A stretch of 64,000 nt of DNA from Rhizobium lentis (GTDB lineage Bacteria > Pseudomonadota > Alphaproteobacteria > Rhizobiales > Rhizobiaceae): NCBI RefSeq assembly GCF_014200175.1, contig NZ_JACHBD010000004.1, forward strand, positions 310,001 to 374,000. The letters run 5' to 3'. Numbering within the stretch: position 1 is the first letter of the stretch; every line of letters begins with the position of its first letter. Positions 16,840 to 25,961 of the stretch are shown one piece after another. The notes beneath the pieces were generated by a model. That model searched no databases. It saw only the letters and a program-made list of their open reading frames with translations, and was not told the DNA's origin. The translations under genes and the position numbers were made by a program.

Positions 16840-17261
16840 CGCGACCACCTCCAGCAGGCAACGAGTTGCGCCTTGCGGTGCGCGATTCCGCCAGGCCCGG
16901 CGGGTCCGAGAACCGACCAGAGAGGGCCGAAGCAGAGAGCCGAAACATTGCTTTCTGCAGCCTCGCTTCCTTCGAAATCGACGAGTGTCCGGATCACTGC
17001 CATGTCGCCCGTCGACGGCTGCTGTACGCGCCGCCAACCTTGGCCGACGAGGAGCGGCCCGACGAGCTCCGCAAGTCCGCCGGCGGTATCGACGATTGCG
17101 CGCGCACCCTCGGCGCTGTCATAGGTACCCCGAAAAGCTTCGGCTGGGTCACGACCCGTGAGCATGAATGCATAGGTGCCGCACCAGGTCGTACAGTCTT
17201 CGCCGCCAACGCCGCCCCACCGGAACTTGACGCGCCTTTCGACATAATCCTTGATAAGCAT
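16836..17261 (-). CDS. NlpC/P60-like tail assembly protein (DUF6950-type)
   Basis: A 141-residue protein with WGGVGGEDCTTWCGTYA near residue 15-31, the Cys-containing helix start seen in NlpC/P60 and DUF6950-like tail proteins, and a GDMAVIRT strand where the His block would lie. The position directly before the tail-tip gene matches the lambda gpK-like slot. Possibly a peptidase that locally opens murein. The catalytic His is not obvious. Confidence 0.6.
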   Translation of the reverse strand: MLIKDYVERRVKFRWGGVGGEDCTTWCGTYAFMLTGRDPAEAFRGTYDSAEGARAIVDTAGGLAELVGPLLVGQGWRRVQQPSTGDMAVIRTLVDFEGSEAAESNVSALCFGPLWSVLGPAGPGGIAHRKAQLVACWRWSR

Positions 17262-17267
17262 AGCGCC

Positions 17268-17879
17268 CTAGAAGTTCGGCCACGCCGGCTGCACGCCGCG
17301 CGAATATCGGATGGTGTTGTTGCAAAAGTCATCGGTCGGCGAGACCGCATGTTGCTGCGCTGATGACCACAGCGCCCGGGATGGCCTGCTACGCATGTTC
17401 TCGCCGGCCACGACCGAAAGCGAAAGCGAAAGCGTGGGTTGCTCGCGCCCGGAGACGACAGGCATCGATTCCGCCGTGCGCGCCGCTACGCCTTGCCAGA
17501 GCGGTATGATTTCGGTCATCGGTTGATAGTAATCGTCGAGCGTCGTGATGCCGACATGCACTAGCGCTCCGCGCACTTCCGGTATGGAATCGATCAGCCG
17601 CGAACCGGATGCCGGATCAACGCCGGACATCGTGAAGTCGACCGCGTCGGACGTGCCATTCAGAAGAATCTCCAACGATGGAAGCCCGACCAGGCGCCCG
17701 GCGCCGAGATAGATGGTTCCGTCTGGATCGATGCTGTCGAAGCGGGCGGGAAGGTCATGAACCCCGAACCAGATATGCAACGATGGATCAGTTGCCACCC
17801 GCATGAACAGACCGAGCAGCGTGCTTGATCGCAGCCGATCCAGAACGGCCGAGGGTACGTAGTTGACGTCATAAGCCAT
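17268..17879 (-). CDS. Minor tail protein
   Basis: A 203-residue protein from ATG 17879, three bases after the previous stop. It has a beta-rich centre (DSIDPDGTIYLGAGRLVG, VDFTMSGVDPASGSRLID) and LWQGVAARTAE. Location between the tape measure and the tail tip is the place of distal-tail/L-like proteins. No catalytic motif. Confidence 0.55.
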   Translation of the reverse strand: MAYDVNYVPSAVLDRLRSSTLLGLFMRVATDPSLHIWFGVHDLPARFDSIDPDGTIYLGAGRLVGLPSLEILLNGTSDAVDFTMSGVDPASGSRLIDSIPEVRGALVHVGITTLDDYYQPMTEIIPLWQGVAARTAESMPVVSGREQPTLSLSLSVVAGENMRSRPSRALWSSAQQHAVSPTDDFCNNTIRYSRGVQPAWPNF

Positions 17880-17881
17880 GC

Positions 17882-18640
17882 TTAAAACGCCTCGTCGAAA
17901 GTGAGCGTCGGGCGCATCAGCCAAAATCCTTCCACATCAGACAGGATCTTCGTGCCCATCGAAAGTCTGGCGGCAAAGCGTGGCCGCGCAAATTCGACGC
18001 GCGTGCCGGCCACCACAGCCTCTCGCAGCGCCGGGCCAATTGCCAGAGTATAGTCACGCACCGGATATGCCGTCCCTTCGATCGTCTCGCTGCCCTCTTC
18101 GGATACCGAAACGACGTCCCAATACCGGTAGGCCCGCCATCCCTTGGCGCTCGAATGGAAGATCGAGAACCAGTCGGACCACCTCAATCGCCGGGAAGCG
18201 CTGTAAACCCGTATCCGAAGTTGACCGGCGCCCAAGCCAGCATCTTGGATCACCGATCCCCAAACCGTCGCCTGACTGTATCCCGACGTGTCCGAGAAGT
18301 GAGAACCGTCTGAATGCGGGATGCCGCCGATGATCGGCTGCGGCCAGCGTCCGAACGTCGGGAATGGCCCCTGCCAGTCGGTCTTGAGCGGCACGTCGAC
18401 GAAGCGGAACGAGCCGTTCAGCCGGGCCGCAAGCCAGGTTACGTATTCATGCTCTTCAGGCGCCTGTACGAAGCAGCCGCCATAGGTGGCGGTCAGGAAG
18501 CCGCCACCGGACATTTCCATGGTGGATTCCTGCCCATTGCCGTTCCGACCGCCACCAATCGCATTGCCGTCGACGTCGAACGCCATGCGCTGCGGCTTCA
18601 GGAAGTCGATATCTAGGAGGGGAAGACTGAGGAAGCTCAC
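17882..18640 (-). CDS. Minor tail/distal tail protein
   Basis: A 252-residue beta-rich protein (MSFLSLPLLDIDFLKPQRM...). It has many aromatic residues, GGGFLTATYGGCFVQAPEEH early, and a closing LTFDEAF. Three bases separate it from the tape-measure stop. Position suggests the lambda M-like or distal-tail protein that starts the tail tip. Assignment is by position only. Confidence 0.55.
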   Translation of the reverse strand: MSFLSLPLLDIDFLKPQRMAFDVDGNAIGGGRNGNGQESTMEMSGGGFLTATYGGCFVQAPEEHEYVTWLAARLNGSFRFVDVPLKTDWQGPFPTFGRWPQPIIGGIPHSDGSHFSDTSGYSQATVWGSVIQDAGLGAGQLRIRVYSASRRLRWSDWFSIFHSSAKGWRAYRYWDVVSVSEEGSETIEGTAYPVRDYTLAIGPALREAVVAGTRVEFARPRFAARLSMGTKILSDVEGFWLMRPTLTFDEAF

Positions 18641-18643
18641 GTA

Positions 18644-21600
18644 TCAGGCCCTGCGCCAAGCATAATGCTGCTGTTGTGAGCCGAAGCCGGAGCGCTCCAT
18701 CTCCTTGTTATAGCTATCCAGCCCGGCGGCCACGCCCTGTTCGACAAGCCGGCGAACATGATCATCTCCATTGGCGCCCTGAATGTTGACGTTCAACGGG
18801 ACCGGCCCGCGCTGACCGCTTCCGCCGCGGTTGCCGTTCGCAGCCAGCATGTTTTCCGTCCTGTGGTTCGGAACGACCTGACTGCCGCGTGGCAGGTTCA
18901 CCAGTTCTCGGCCGCGCTCGCCAACAATCGCGAGGCCGCCCGGAGCGAAGTCAGTGCCGTCAGCAAAGAGACCGGTGATTTTCCCCGAGGCTGCAAGCGC
19001 CGCCTGCCCGCCAGCAGGCTTGAAGCCGCCGAAGATGCCGCTGAGAAAGCCGAACAGACCGCCACCGCCTCCAGCCGAACCTGTCGGCGCGGGCGGAAAG
19101 AACGATGACGTCAATGTCTGACCGATCGTGCCGAGGCCGCCCCCGAAGGTGTCGAGGCCCTTGGTTGCCGCACTGGCCGAGGTCGCCAACTTGCTGACTG
19201 CATCGACGGCGCTCATGTTGCCGCCGGCGCCGATACCGTCCCATTTCCCGACCCCGACTTTAGCCGCGCCATACCAGGAGCTCCAGCCGTTCTTGGAAGC
19301 ATAGTCTAGGGCGAAATCCACGCCAGCCGGACCATTCGCGGCAAGCCGAGGATCAAGCCCCGTCTTTGTCATAAACTGATTGCCAAGGCCGCCATTCATG
19401 TAAAGCTGATACGGCCCGAAGGACGGCTCGCGAACGCCGTTTTTCATATAGTTGGATTGCAGGTTCCAGCTACTGAGACCACCTTCGGAGCGGGCCACCT
19501 TCAGGGCAATTTCAGGATCGATCCCGCGCTTGAGCGCCGCCTGCGCGATGTAAGAACCCACATCGCCGAGCGGCCCGCGCGTCACCGGAATAACCGGTGC
19601 CTTTCCCATGTTGTCATTGGCGGCACCGAGAACACTTCCGGCCAGACCCATGCCGGCGCCGGCAAGACCACTGGCGCCTCCTGCCGGTCCTGTGCCGTTG
19701 AACAGCTTACTGAAGATGATGTTGATCACCCGTTCGAAAGCCTGGTCGCCGGCCTTGGTCATGGCATTGAGGAAAGAATTCAGCAGCGCCTTGCCTGCGG
19801 CCTCGCCAATCTTGCCGCCGCTGCTGACCAGCTGCTGCCGGAAGTCCGAAACGAAGCCGGTCACCGCCTGCTTCATCTCGGCCGCCTGCTGGTTCTGCCG
19901 CATCTGCTGCGCCAACGGCGAATTCAGGTCGACCGGCAGACCCGCCCCTCGGAGCCGGGAAGCAATCTGCTGATCTCCGGAGGATCGGAAGAGCTGCTCA
20001 CGCTCGAAAGAAAGGTCGGCATTAAGGCGCACCTTGGCCGCTTCCGTCGCGGCCTTGGCGTAGGCCTCGGACAGCTTCTCGATCTCGGCACGCTGATCGG
20101 CGGTAACCGTTCTGCCCTTGTCCTGCGCCTGCTGGAGCAATTCGAGCTCCATCCGCATCTTCTGGGCCGCAATGCCAGTTTCCCCCGCCACCGATGCCTC
20201 GAGCTTCATCTGCTCGATGCGGTCATTGGCGTTCTTGATCAGGTCCCGATAAGCTTCCGCCGCCGACTTCCCCGCCTTCGCATCGCCTGGCAGGCCTTCC
20301 AGTTCGACGTTCGGACGCTGACCCGGGACAGGTACCGCAACCCGCGCGCCATCACCGTTGATGACCGTCGGATTCTGATTGTCAATCCGTTGCTGTGCCG
20401 CGCGCTGCCCGGCGAGAACGCGGCGGCGGGATTCCTCGTCCAAGACGCCATTGATGACCGGGACGGCAGCCATCGCTCGTCGTGTCGCTTCGTCGACCGG
20501 CGAAATTGCCGCTGTGCCGACCTTGCGTAGCTCCTCGAGCGCTTTTGTAAGATCGTTGATCTGGCCGACCTGACCAGATGCGGCCGGCCCCACCAGTCCC
20601 AGCCCCTCGCGCAATTTCTGAAGGGCGATATCGGTAAGGCTCAGATTGGCATTGAGCTCCTTCACCTTATCCGAAAGCGGGTTATTCGCGAGGACATCAC
20701 GCGTCTTTTCAACACCGGTTATGCTATCCGGCAGCTGCACGAACCGACCGATCCGCGAATCAGAGAAGCCCTGCCTCTCAAGATCCATGTTCGTCGTCAC
20801 CTGCTGGGCGACCGCGCTCTTGAGGCGAAGCGAGGTAATCTCCAACTCTGACTGCGCAACGGCGCGCGCGGCTTCCTGCCGCTTCAGCTCAAGCTCGAGA
20901 AGTGTGCGCTTCGCCTCATACTCCCTCTGCGTTCCCTCGACGATCGCGGCCGATGCAACACTGTGGGTGCGCGCAGTCGTGTTGAGTGCACTCGCATATT
21001 CGCCCTGCAGCTTCTGTAGCTCAGTGAGTTGCGTCTGGACTGCCGCCATCGGCGAGGCCTGGGCGGCCAGCGCCTTGGTCATGTCACTGACAGCCAGACC
21101 CGCTTCGACGGTGTTTGCAGCAAACAGCTTATAGATGCCATAAGCAGCGGCGCCGGCGGCAGCGAAAGGCCCGACATACCTTGCCGCGGCCGCGAGAATA
21201 GCGCCGAGATCCTTCAACACGGCATTGACGCCACCGTTGCCGCCATAAATGCCGACGATTTGCGATCCCTGCTGCAAGAGAACAGTCGTCAGCGGCATGC
21301 CGCCATAGAGCGACACACCGATATCCTGAAGCTGAGCGCCAAGGTTCTGCCGCCGGAACTGGGCTTGATTGTCGTTGGCAACGCCCACAGCGGGGCGCCT
21401 CTCATTCACCGGCACGACCCTCGATTGTTCTTCGAAGCGAGCATTGGCCTGCTGAACCGCCTTTGAAAGCTCGATCTGGCCACGTTCGGCGATCCTCGCC
21501 GCATCGGCCATCATGCCGTATTTGCGGTAAATGCCGTCGAGGATGGCGGAAGCCTGCGTCATCTCGATCTTGCCGAGCTCGACACCGCGTGTCAGCTGAT

Positions 21601-21841
21601 TGACCGCCTGATTAAAGCGCTGCGTCGTCGCATAGCCGTCAACATACTGGCGCGAAAGCTTCGCCAGAACATTGGTGGCGGCGCTGATCTTCTGATCGTT
21701 CTCCGTGAAGCTGTCGCCGAGACCCTTTCCCGATCGCTTCATCTGATCGTCGGCAGCAGCCTTCTGCTGGGCGCCGGCAGTGTACTTGCTCGCGTCCATC
21801 TCTGCCGAGACGCGCAGCGTGCGGATTTCGACGTTCGCCAA
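18644..21841 (-). CDS. Tape measure protein with embedded lysozyme-like domain
   Basis: 1065 residues, the longest gene of the window. TTG start after AGAGG; ATG 21799 is the alternative. The N-terminal half is long alpha-helix and coiled coil. Hydrophobic helices occur near residues 190-290, and again after residue 700. Residues about 755-870 (ALKRGIDPEIALKVARSEGG ... GPYQLYMNGGLG) resemble a soluble lytic transglycosylase with candidate Glu786. It sets tail length and may help DNA cross the murein. Tail length of roughly 150 nm would follow from the usual 0.15 nm per residue. Confidence 0.82.
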   Translation of the reverse strand: MANVEIRTLRVSAEMDASKYTAGAQQKAAADDQMKRSGKGLGDSFTENDQKISAATNVLAKLSRQYVDGYATTQRFNQAVNQLTRGVELGKIEMTQASAILDGIYRKYGMMADAARIAERGQIELSKAVQQANARFEEQSRVVPVNERRPAVGVANDNQAQFRRQNLGAQLQDIGVSLYGGMPLTTVLLQQGSQIVGIYGGNGGVNAVLKDLGAILAAAARYVGPFAAAGAAAYGIYKLFAANTVEAGLAVSDMTKALAAQASPMAAVQTQLTELQKLQGEYASALNTTARTHSVASAAIVEGTQREYEAKRTLLELELKRQEAARAVAQSELEITSLRLKSAVAQQVTTNMDLERQGFSDSRIGRFVQLPDSITGVEKTRDVLANNPLSDKVKELNANLSLTDIALQKLREGLGLVGPAASGQVGQINDLTKALEELRKVGTAAISPVDEATRRAMAAVPVINGVLDEESRRRVLAGQRAAQQRIDNQNPTVINGDGARVAVPVPGQRPNVELEGLPGDAKAGKSAAEAYRDLIKNANDRIEQMKLEASVAGETGIAAQKMRMELELLQQAQDKGRTVTADQRAEIEKLSEAYAKAATEAAKVRLNADLSFEREQLFRSSGDQQIASRLRGAGLPVDLNSPLAQQMRQNQQAAEMKQAVTGFVSDFRQQLVSSGGKIGEAAGKALLNSFLNAMTKAGDQAFERVINIIFSKLFNGTGPAGGASGLAGAGMGLAGSVLGAANDNMGKAPVIPVTRGPLGDVGSYIAQAALKRGIDPEIALKVARSEGGLSSWNLQSNYMKNGVREPSFGPYQLYMNGGLGNQFMTKTGLDPRLAANGPAGVDFALDYASKNGWSSWYGAAKVGVGKWDGIGAGGNMSAVDAVSKLATSASAATKGLDTFGGGLGTIGQTLTSSFFPPAPTGSAGGGGGLFGFLSGIFGGFKPAGGQAALAASGKITGLFADGTDFAPGGLAIVGERGRELVNLPRGSQVVPNHRTENMLAANGNRGGSGQRGPVPLNVNIQGANGDDHVRRLVEQGVAAGLDSYNKEMERSGFGSQQQHYAWRRA

Positions 21842-21873
21842 GGGAAGCCTCTAGGTGGGATGGGAGCGCAGCC

Positions 21874-22332
21874 CTATCGCTGCGCATCCTTGCTCTTGCG
21901 CTCGGCCTCGGCGGCCTCTGCGCATTCTCGCTGGATCTTCAGCCATTCGCCGTCGATCGCGTTCATGAAGGTGTGAAACCGCTTCAGCCGGTCGCCAGAG
22001 ATGCCGTGGTCACGGGCATATTGACTGAGCGCCGAGTAGTAGATCGGCCCCTCGCCGCCCATGGCGCCGAAGAACCGGTCGTATTGCAGGGCGTCGAAAG
22101 CCTCGAAATACATGGCGTGCCATGCCTGAGGCTCAAAATCCTGCTCCGCGGGAGACTGTCGCGGCCGCAGCCATTCCTGGTCTGGTTCCTGCTCGAATAG
22201 CTCTTCCAGCCATTCGAGCATTTCGGGGGACGCCTTCGGCCCGCTTACGCGGCTGCGGAAGGCTTTCCGGAGTTTTTTACCTCGGCCTCGACGAACTCGA
22301 CGTTGACCTCGGAGAGCTTGCCGGCGCACCAC
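21874..22332 (-). CDS. Tail assembly chaperone, T-type extension (expressed by -1 frameshift)
   Basis: This frame has no convincing start of its own and overlaps the end of the upstream chaperone in the -1 frame. At the A-AAA-AAC site (22272-22278) ribosomes reading the first gene can slip and continue as LRKAFRSRVSGPKASPEM, then the acidic WLEELFEQEPDQEWL. The fusion would hold the G-like body plus this C-terminal T-like domain, as in lambda gpG-gpGT, which loads the tape measure. Residues before LRK in this frame (RRQALRGQRRV...) are probably not translated. Confidence 0.7.
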   Translation of the reverse strand: MVRRQALRGQRRVRRGRGKKLRKAFRSRVSGPKASPEMLEWLEELFEQEPDQEWLRPRQSPAEQDFEPQAWHAMYFEAFDALQYDRFFGAMGGEGPIYYSALSQYARDHGISGDRLKRFHTFMNAIDGEWLKIQRECAEAAEAERKSKDAQR

Positions 22333-22688
22333 TCCACCGCAGCGACGACGTTGCGATATTCCGGGTCGCCGAGCACGTCCCTTGCCGTTTCCGGCGAATA
22401 GGTCACATCGAGGCCACGCCAGCCATGCAGAAGGTGCTCGGCATAGAGCTTGCCCAGTTCCACCTTCATATCGAGCTTCGCCGGCGCGGCTTCACCAGGT
22501 TTCGGCTTCGCCTGGCTGGCCTGCCGCGCGATCCGCATCAGCAGGTCGTCGCGTGCCGCCTGGTAGGCGGGCAGGTGCAGGGAGGAAACGTTGAATTCGA
22601 CGCCGGGCCAGTCCGGGAACGCTACCCAGTCGCCCTCGGCCTCGCGCTTCAGATCCGCCTTCAGCGAGGCGAGCTTCACAACTGTCAT
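22245..22688 (-). CDS. Tail assembly chaperone (G-like)
   Basis: 147 residues from ATG 22688, with GGAGAG upstream. A mostly helical, charged protein (MTVVKLASLKADLKREAEGD...) directly between the tail-tube and tape-measure genes, the fixed place of the G chaperone. The last codons carry the slippery heptamer, and this frame stops 28 bases after it. Most ribosomes should terminate here and a minority make the longer product. Confidence 0.75.
   Translation of the reverse strand: MTVVKLASLKADLKREAEGDWVAFPDWPGVEFNVSSLHLPAYQAARDDLLMRIARQASQAKPKPGEAAPAKLDMKVELGKLYAEHLLHGWRGLDVTYSPETARDVLGDPEYRNVVAAVEWCAGKLSEVNVEFVEAEVKNSGKPSAAA
22272..22278 (-). other. Programmed -1 ribosomal frameshift site (A AAA AAC)
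   Basis: On the minus strand the codons GTA AAA AAC contain the heptamer A-AAA-AAC in the exact zero-frame register required for tandem -1 slippage. The two chaperone frames overlap here, and the -1 frame is open for 133 further codons. Downstream GC-rich sequence could form a stimulatory structure. Confidence 0.78.
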
Positions 22689-22794
22689 GTCGGGACTCTC
22701 CAATCAGGGGCTTCGGGGAAGTGAGCGGCGGACGGCCCCGAATTCGTCCGCCGCCCTTACCACCGGCGACGTAAGGAAGCGCCGGCGATCTCGG

Positions 22795-23727
22795 TTATGC
22801 GGGATCGCGCGTGATGGTGATCGAGCCGGCAGCCGTCGCGTCGAAGTAGGACTGGAACGGAATGTCGATCATCACAGCCTGGCCATTGCCGCCGACAACG
22901 GGACCGCCGTCGAGGAACTTCGTCTTGGCGAGATCGATATCGTAGGAGTTGCCGAGCTCGTCGAGCAACGTGGTCGAAATGCCGATATCGTCGTGATCGA
23001 GGATGGCTGCATAGGCGTCCATGTTCTCGAAATAGGTAGTCAACGAGCCGGTGAGCTCGAAGCGGCCGAGCCCGTGGGAATAAGGCTCGTAGGCGCCAAC
23101 GACATCGTTCTGGTAGATGTTGTTGGTGATGTTGAGCGTCATCGCCTGTACCTTCGGCGCGTTGGTAAGGCCGGTGAAGCTCAGGGCGGACACGTTGAGG
23201 CCAGCGTTCAGTACGGGCGTCGTCGTCGCCGGCGCATAGGTGGCGCCGGTTAGAATCGCGTTCGTCGGCGTCGGCGACCGGATGCCCATGATGCCCCAGT
23301 TCGCTTGGACGGACTGGCGAGCCCTTAGCGTCAGCGCCAAAGTGTTGAAGCGCACCGCCTGGAAGCGAACGAAAGTGTCGGTCGCGCCCTGCTCATAGAA
23401 ATATTCCAACGTGCCCGCCTGTTGCAGGATGCCGTTCTTGAGCACGTCGCTCGACCAGGTCGAGCAGAGCAGCCGCTGCAGCCAGGTGTCGAAGGTCCCG
23501 TAGGATAGGAAGGTATTGATCGTCCCCTGCACCGAGCGGCCGACGTCGACGATCGAGGCGACGTTGCGGTCGGCGCGGATCTCGTTCGGGATGTCCGTCT
23601 GTTTGGAAATGCGCACGTCGGACGAGACGTAACGCATGGTCTGGAATGCGGGGGTGGCGGGCGTCGTGCCGATCGTCACTTCCGAGACATCGGCAAGGCG
23701 CACCTGACTGCCGTCAGCTACCGTCAT
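22795..23727 (-). CDS. Major tail tube protein
   Basis: 310 residues from ATG 23727 (GGAG six bases upstream; a second ATG at 23739 lacks a site). A beta-rich protein with MTVADGSQVRLADVSEVTIG, then IVDVGRSVQGTINTFLSYGTF and an ELTGSLTTYFEN segment, like siphovirus tail tube (phage_tail_2) proteins. Position before the chaperone pair agrees. It polymerises as hexamer rings into the tail tube. Confidence 0.75.
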   Translation of the reverse strand: MTVADGSQVRLADVSEVTIGTTPATPAFQTMRYVSSDVRISKQTDIPNEIRADRNVASIVDVGRSVQGTINTFLSYGTFDTWLQRLLCSTWSSDVLKNGILQQAGTLEYFYEQGATDTFVRFQAVRFNTLALTLRARQSVQANWGIMGIRSPTPTNAILTGATYAPATTTPVLNAGLNVSALSFTGLTNAPKVQAMTLNITNNIYQNDVVGAYEPYSHGLGRFELTGSLTTYFENMDAYAAILDHDDIGISTTLLDELGNSYDIDLAKTKFLDGGPVVGGNGQAVMIDIPFQSYFDATAAGSITITRDPA

Positions 23728-23817
23728 TGAAGGCTCCATAGCGGATTTGCCACGTCATCAGACGTTGGCGGCGTGCTTGCCCAAGGCACGGGTAAGGCGA
23801 CCGGCAAAGCCGGGATG

Positions 23818-24264
23818 TCAGGGGCTCAAATTCGTATAGTCGCGCCGGTACCAGCCGATCGTCGCGGTGAACGCCCAGTAGTTCGGGAAATCCCGCCCGG
23901 GCTCGCCGGCGCCGAGCGACATTGTCGGCATGAACAGCGCTTCGCCGGTCGCCGGATCAACGAGGATCGGTTGCTCGCGAAACAGGTTCGTCAAGTCTTT
24001 CGCCCAGCTGCGCGCCTGGCGGCTGCCATCACCGGACTTCGTCATCACATGCAGGTATGCGGCCCCGCGCTCCACCCACTGATTAGCCTGCGGAGCACCG
24101 AAGGTCTCCTGGTCGAGCACGTCGCCGTAGATTTCCACGTAGACGAACGGCAGGTCTGCTTCGATCAGGTCCTGCGCAAACTCGTTTTCGAAAACGAGCG
24201 CCGTTGCGGTCCAGGCGTCGCGCAGCCGGGTCTCGAATGCGTCATAAACTTCTACGGACGACAT
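23818..24264 (-). CDS. Tail terminator/completion protein (gpU-like)
   Basis: A 148-residue protein (MSSVEVYDAFETRLRDAWTA) with the alpha-beta pattern of tail terminators: helix, then strands FVYVEIYGDVLDQ and FMPTMSLGAGE, and a closing WAFTATIGWYRRDY. Position just before the tail tube gene is that of the lambda U or DUF4128-like protein, which caps the tube and joins it to the head. Family call by position and pattern. Confidence 0.62.
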   Translation of the reverse strand: MSSVEVYDAFETRLRDAWTATALVFENEFAQDLIEADLPFVYVEIYGDVLDQETFGAPQANQWVERGAAYLHVMTKSGDGSRQARSWAKDLTNLFREQPILVDPATGEALFMPTMSLGAGEPGRDFPNYWAFTATIGWYRRDYTNLSP

Positions 24265-24267
24265 GAC

Positions 24268-24918
24268 CTACACCTGATTGATTACGACGGCCGGATAGGT
24301 GATCTGCATGCCTGCCTGCCGATCCTTTCGCCGTCCCTGAGCGCGCTTGAGAACATACGGCATCCCCGGATGCACCCCTGCGCGGACATCAAGCCACCGC
24401 GTTTCGAACATGAACGCCGCCGCGTTACGCCCCTCGTTGCCGAAACGGGAGGCAAGGGCGCGCTTCGTTCCGTCGAAGATCGAATAGCGCTTCGCGCCGA
24501 GCAGCCCATTCTCCGCCTTGCGGACATAGGGCTGGAAATTGGTGATGATGACCTCGGCATCAGGGCCGATGGCATTGTAGTCTCTCACCTCGCGCTGGTT
24601 CGCCAGCACGATGAAGCTCCCACGGAACCGTCCGCTCTTGATCGGCGATCGACGCCGGAGCTCGTCGAGCGCGAAGGTGATGATCGGCTCCCAGAGCGAG
24701 AATTCGTAGATGATCGGCCCGGGCGCCTGGACGGTTTCTTCCGGCACGCCCTGCCGGCCGTTCACATAGCGCTCATAGGTCCCGCTCGCCCGCCCGCTTG
24801 AGATCACCTCCCGGACGCTGTTCTTTGCGAACTTCGCGAGCATCGCATTGATCGCCTCCGGCTCCAGATCCGCCGTCGCCAGCTTCAGATCCCGCTCGAA
24901 GAAGTCGACCCCCGCCAT
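24268..24918 (-). CDS. Head-tail connector/minor structural protein (gp10-like)
   Basis: A 216-residue protein from ATG 24918, overlapping the preceding stop (ATGA). It contains DELRRRSPIKSGRFRGSFIV, which matches the R-x-P-v-d-T-G-x-L-R-x-S pattern of the HK97 gp10 family, and several basic segments. It is longer than usual for gp10 because of an N-terminal helical extension. Confidence 0.65.
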   Translation of the reverse strand: MAGVDFFERDLKLATADLEPEAINAMLAKFAKNSVREVISSGRASGTYERYVNGRQGVPEETVQAPGPIIYEFSLWEPIITFALDELRRRSPIKSGRFRGSFIVLANQREVRDYNAIGPDAEVIITNFQPYVRKAENGLLGAKRYSIFDGTKRALASRFGNEGRNAAAFMFETRWLDVRAGVHPGMPYVLKRAQGRRKDRQAGMQITYPAVVINQV

Positions 24919-25292
24919 CAGCCGGCCACGATCAGATTGCAGCGAACCCACTGACCAGCGACATAAATCGGGTCAGAGAATTTCACCTGCCGCTCTCGGC
25001 CCTTCACGACCATAAAGTCATTTGTCCGCGGTAGGCGCGGGTCGACCGCGCCGGGTGCTGGCGGGGCGCCCCCGGGCCATCCGCCCGCGAGGATTTCTGT
25101 CGGAGACATGACCACGCTCAGATCGTTCTGAGTCACCGTCCCGACCACCTTCTGCGCGTTCACGCCACGAACGCGGGCACGGCAGCCCACATCTGCATTT
25201 CCGGAATTCGACTTCCGCCGCAAGATGACGTCCTCGCCGGAAGCGAGCAGGGCGGCGTCGAGATCCGCTATAATGCGCTCAGGAGACAGCAT
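24918..25292 (-). CDS. Head-tail joining (stopper-type) protein
   Basis: A 124-residue protein (MLSPERIIADLDAALLASGE...) with a central stretch of short strands (DVILRRKSNSG, RVRGVNAQKV, DFMVVKGRERQVKF). Position between the connector adaptor and gp10-like genes suggests a head-completion stopper. No characteristic motif. Confidence 0.55.
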   Translation of the reverse strand: MLSPERIIADLDAALLASGEDVILRRKSNSGNADVGCRARVRGVNAQKVVGTVTQNDLSVVMSPTEILAGGWPGGAPPAPGAVDPRLPRTNDFMVVKGRERQVKFSDPIYVAGQWVRCNLIVAG

Positions 25293-25293
25293 G

Positions 25294-25959
25294 TCAGACC
25301 TTGAAGTTCCGGAATCGCTTCAACTGACCGGCAACCATGTCTGGCACGGCTCCCTCTCTCGCCTGCCCCGGCACGGACCCGACCCAATAATCCGTGGTCG
25401 TACTCTCGACTTCGAAAACATCGGTCTGGACACGCTTGACCAGCGGATCGCGAGACCTTGCCAGCCATTCGGAGCGGAAGAAGTCCATTGCCGCGAATTT
25501 CAGATCAGCCGGAATCGTCTCGAAACCGGCGTTGTAGACGACTACGATCTTCGAACTGCGCCACGACATTGGGCAATCCGACCGCATGCGTGCCAGGATT
25601 CCCGCCTCCGGATCCATGATGTAGTCATCCGTCGTTAGCGCTGTATCGCCATCGGTAAGGCTGGTGATCGTGACGTTATGCCGGCGGGAAAGTAGTAAGC
25701 GCTCGAAGTGGACATTATAGAAGGTTTCGGTGAGCGTTTCCTTCTTCAGTGTCGGTTCGCCGCCGCTCCCGACGGCGATATTGCATTCCGACATGATCGC
25801 GGCTGCGATACGCTGATCGAGCGTCAGCAGAAGCGCATCCTTGCTCGCATCGTCCTCGGCAAGCCCAGCGGCCTCCCGACGCTCTGCGACGGTCAAGAGT
25901 GTCAGGTCCGTCGCCGCCGTCGTGACGACGAGAGTGCTCCGCATGGGCTTCCGGATCAT
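25294..25959 (-). CDS. Head-tail adaptor (gp6-like connector)
   Basis: A 221-residue protein. Helices such as LDQRIAAAIMSECNIA and LKFAAMDFFRSEWLARSRD around a beta segment with NVTITSLTDGDTAL and DDYIMDPEAGIL match the HK97 gp6/phage connector adaptor pattern, which forms a ring under the portal. Two bases separate it from the preceding stop. MRST at 25944 is an alternative start. Confidence 0.65.
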   Translation of the reverse strand: MIRKPMRSTLVVTTAATDLTLLTVAERREAAGLAEDDASKDALLLTLDQRIAAAIMSECNIAVGSGGEPTLKKETLTETFYNVHFERLLLSRRHNVTITSLTDGDTALTTDDYIMDPEAGILARMRSDCPMSWRSSKIVVVYNAGFETIPADLKFAAMDFFRSEWLARSRDPLVKRVQTDVFEVESTTTDYWVGSVPGQAREGAVPDMVAGQLKRFRNFKV

Positions 25960-25961
25960 CT

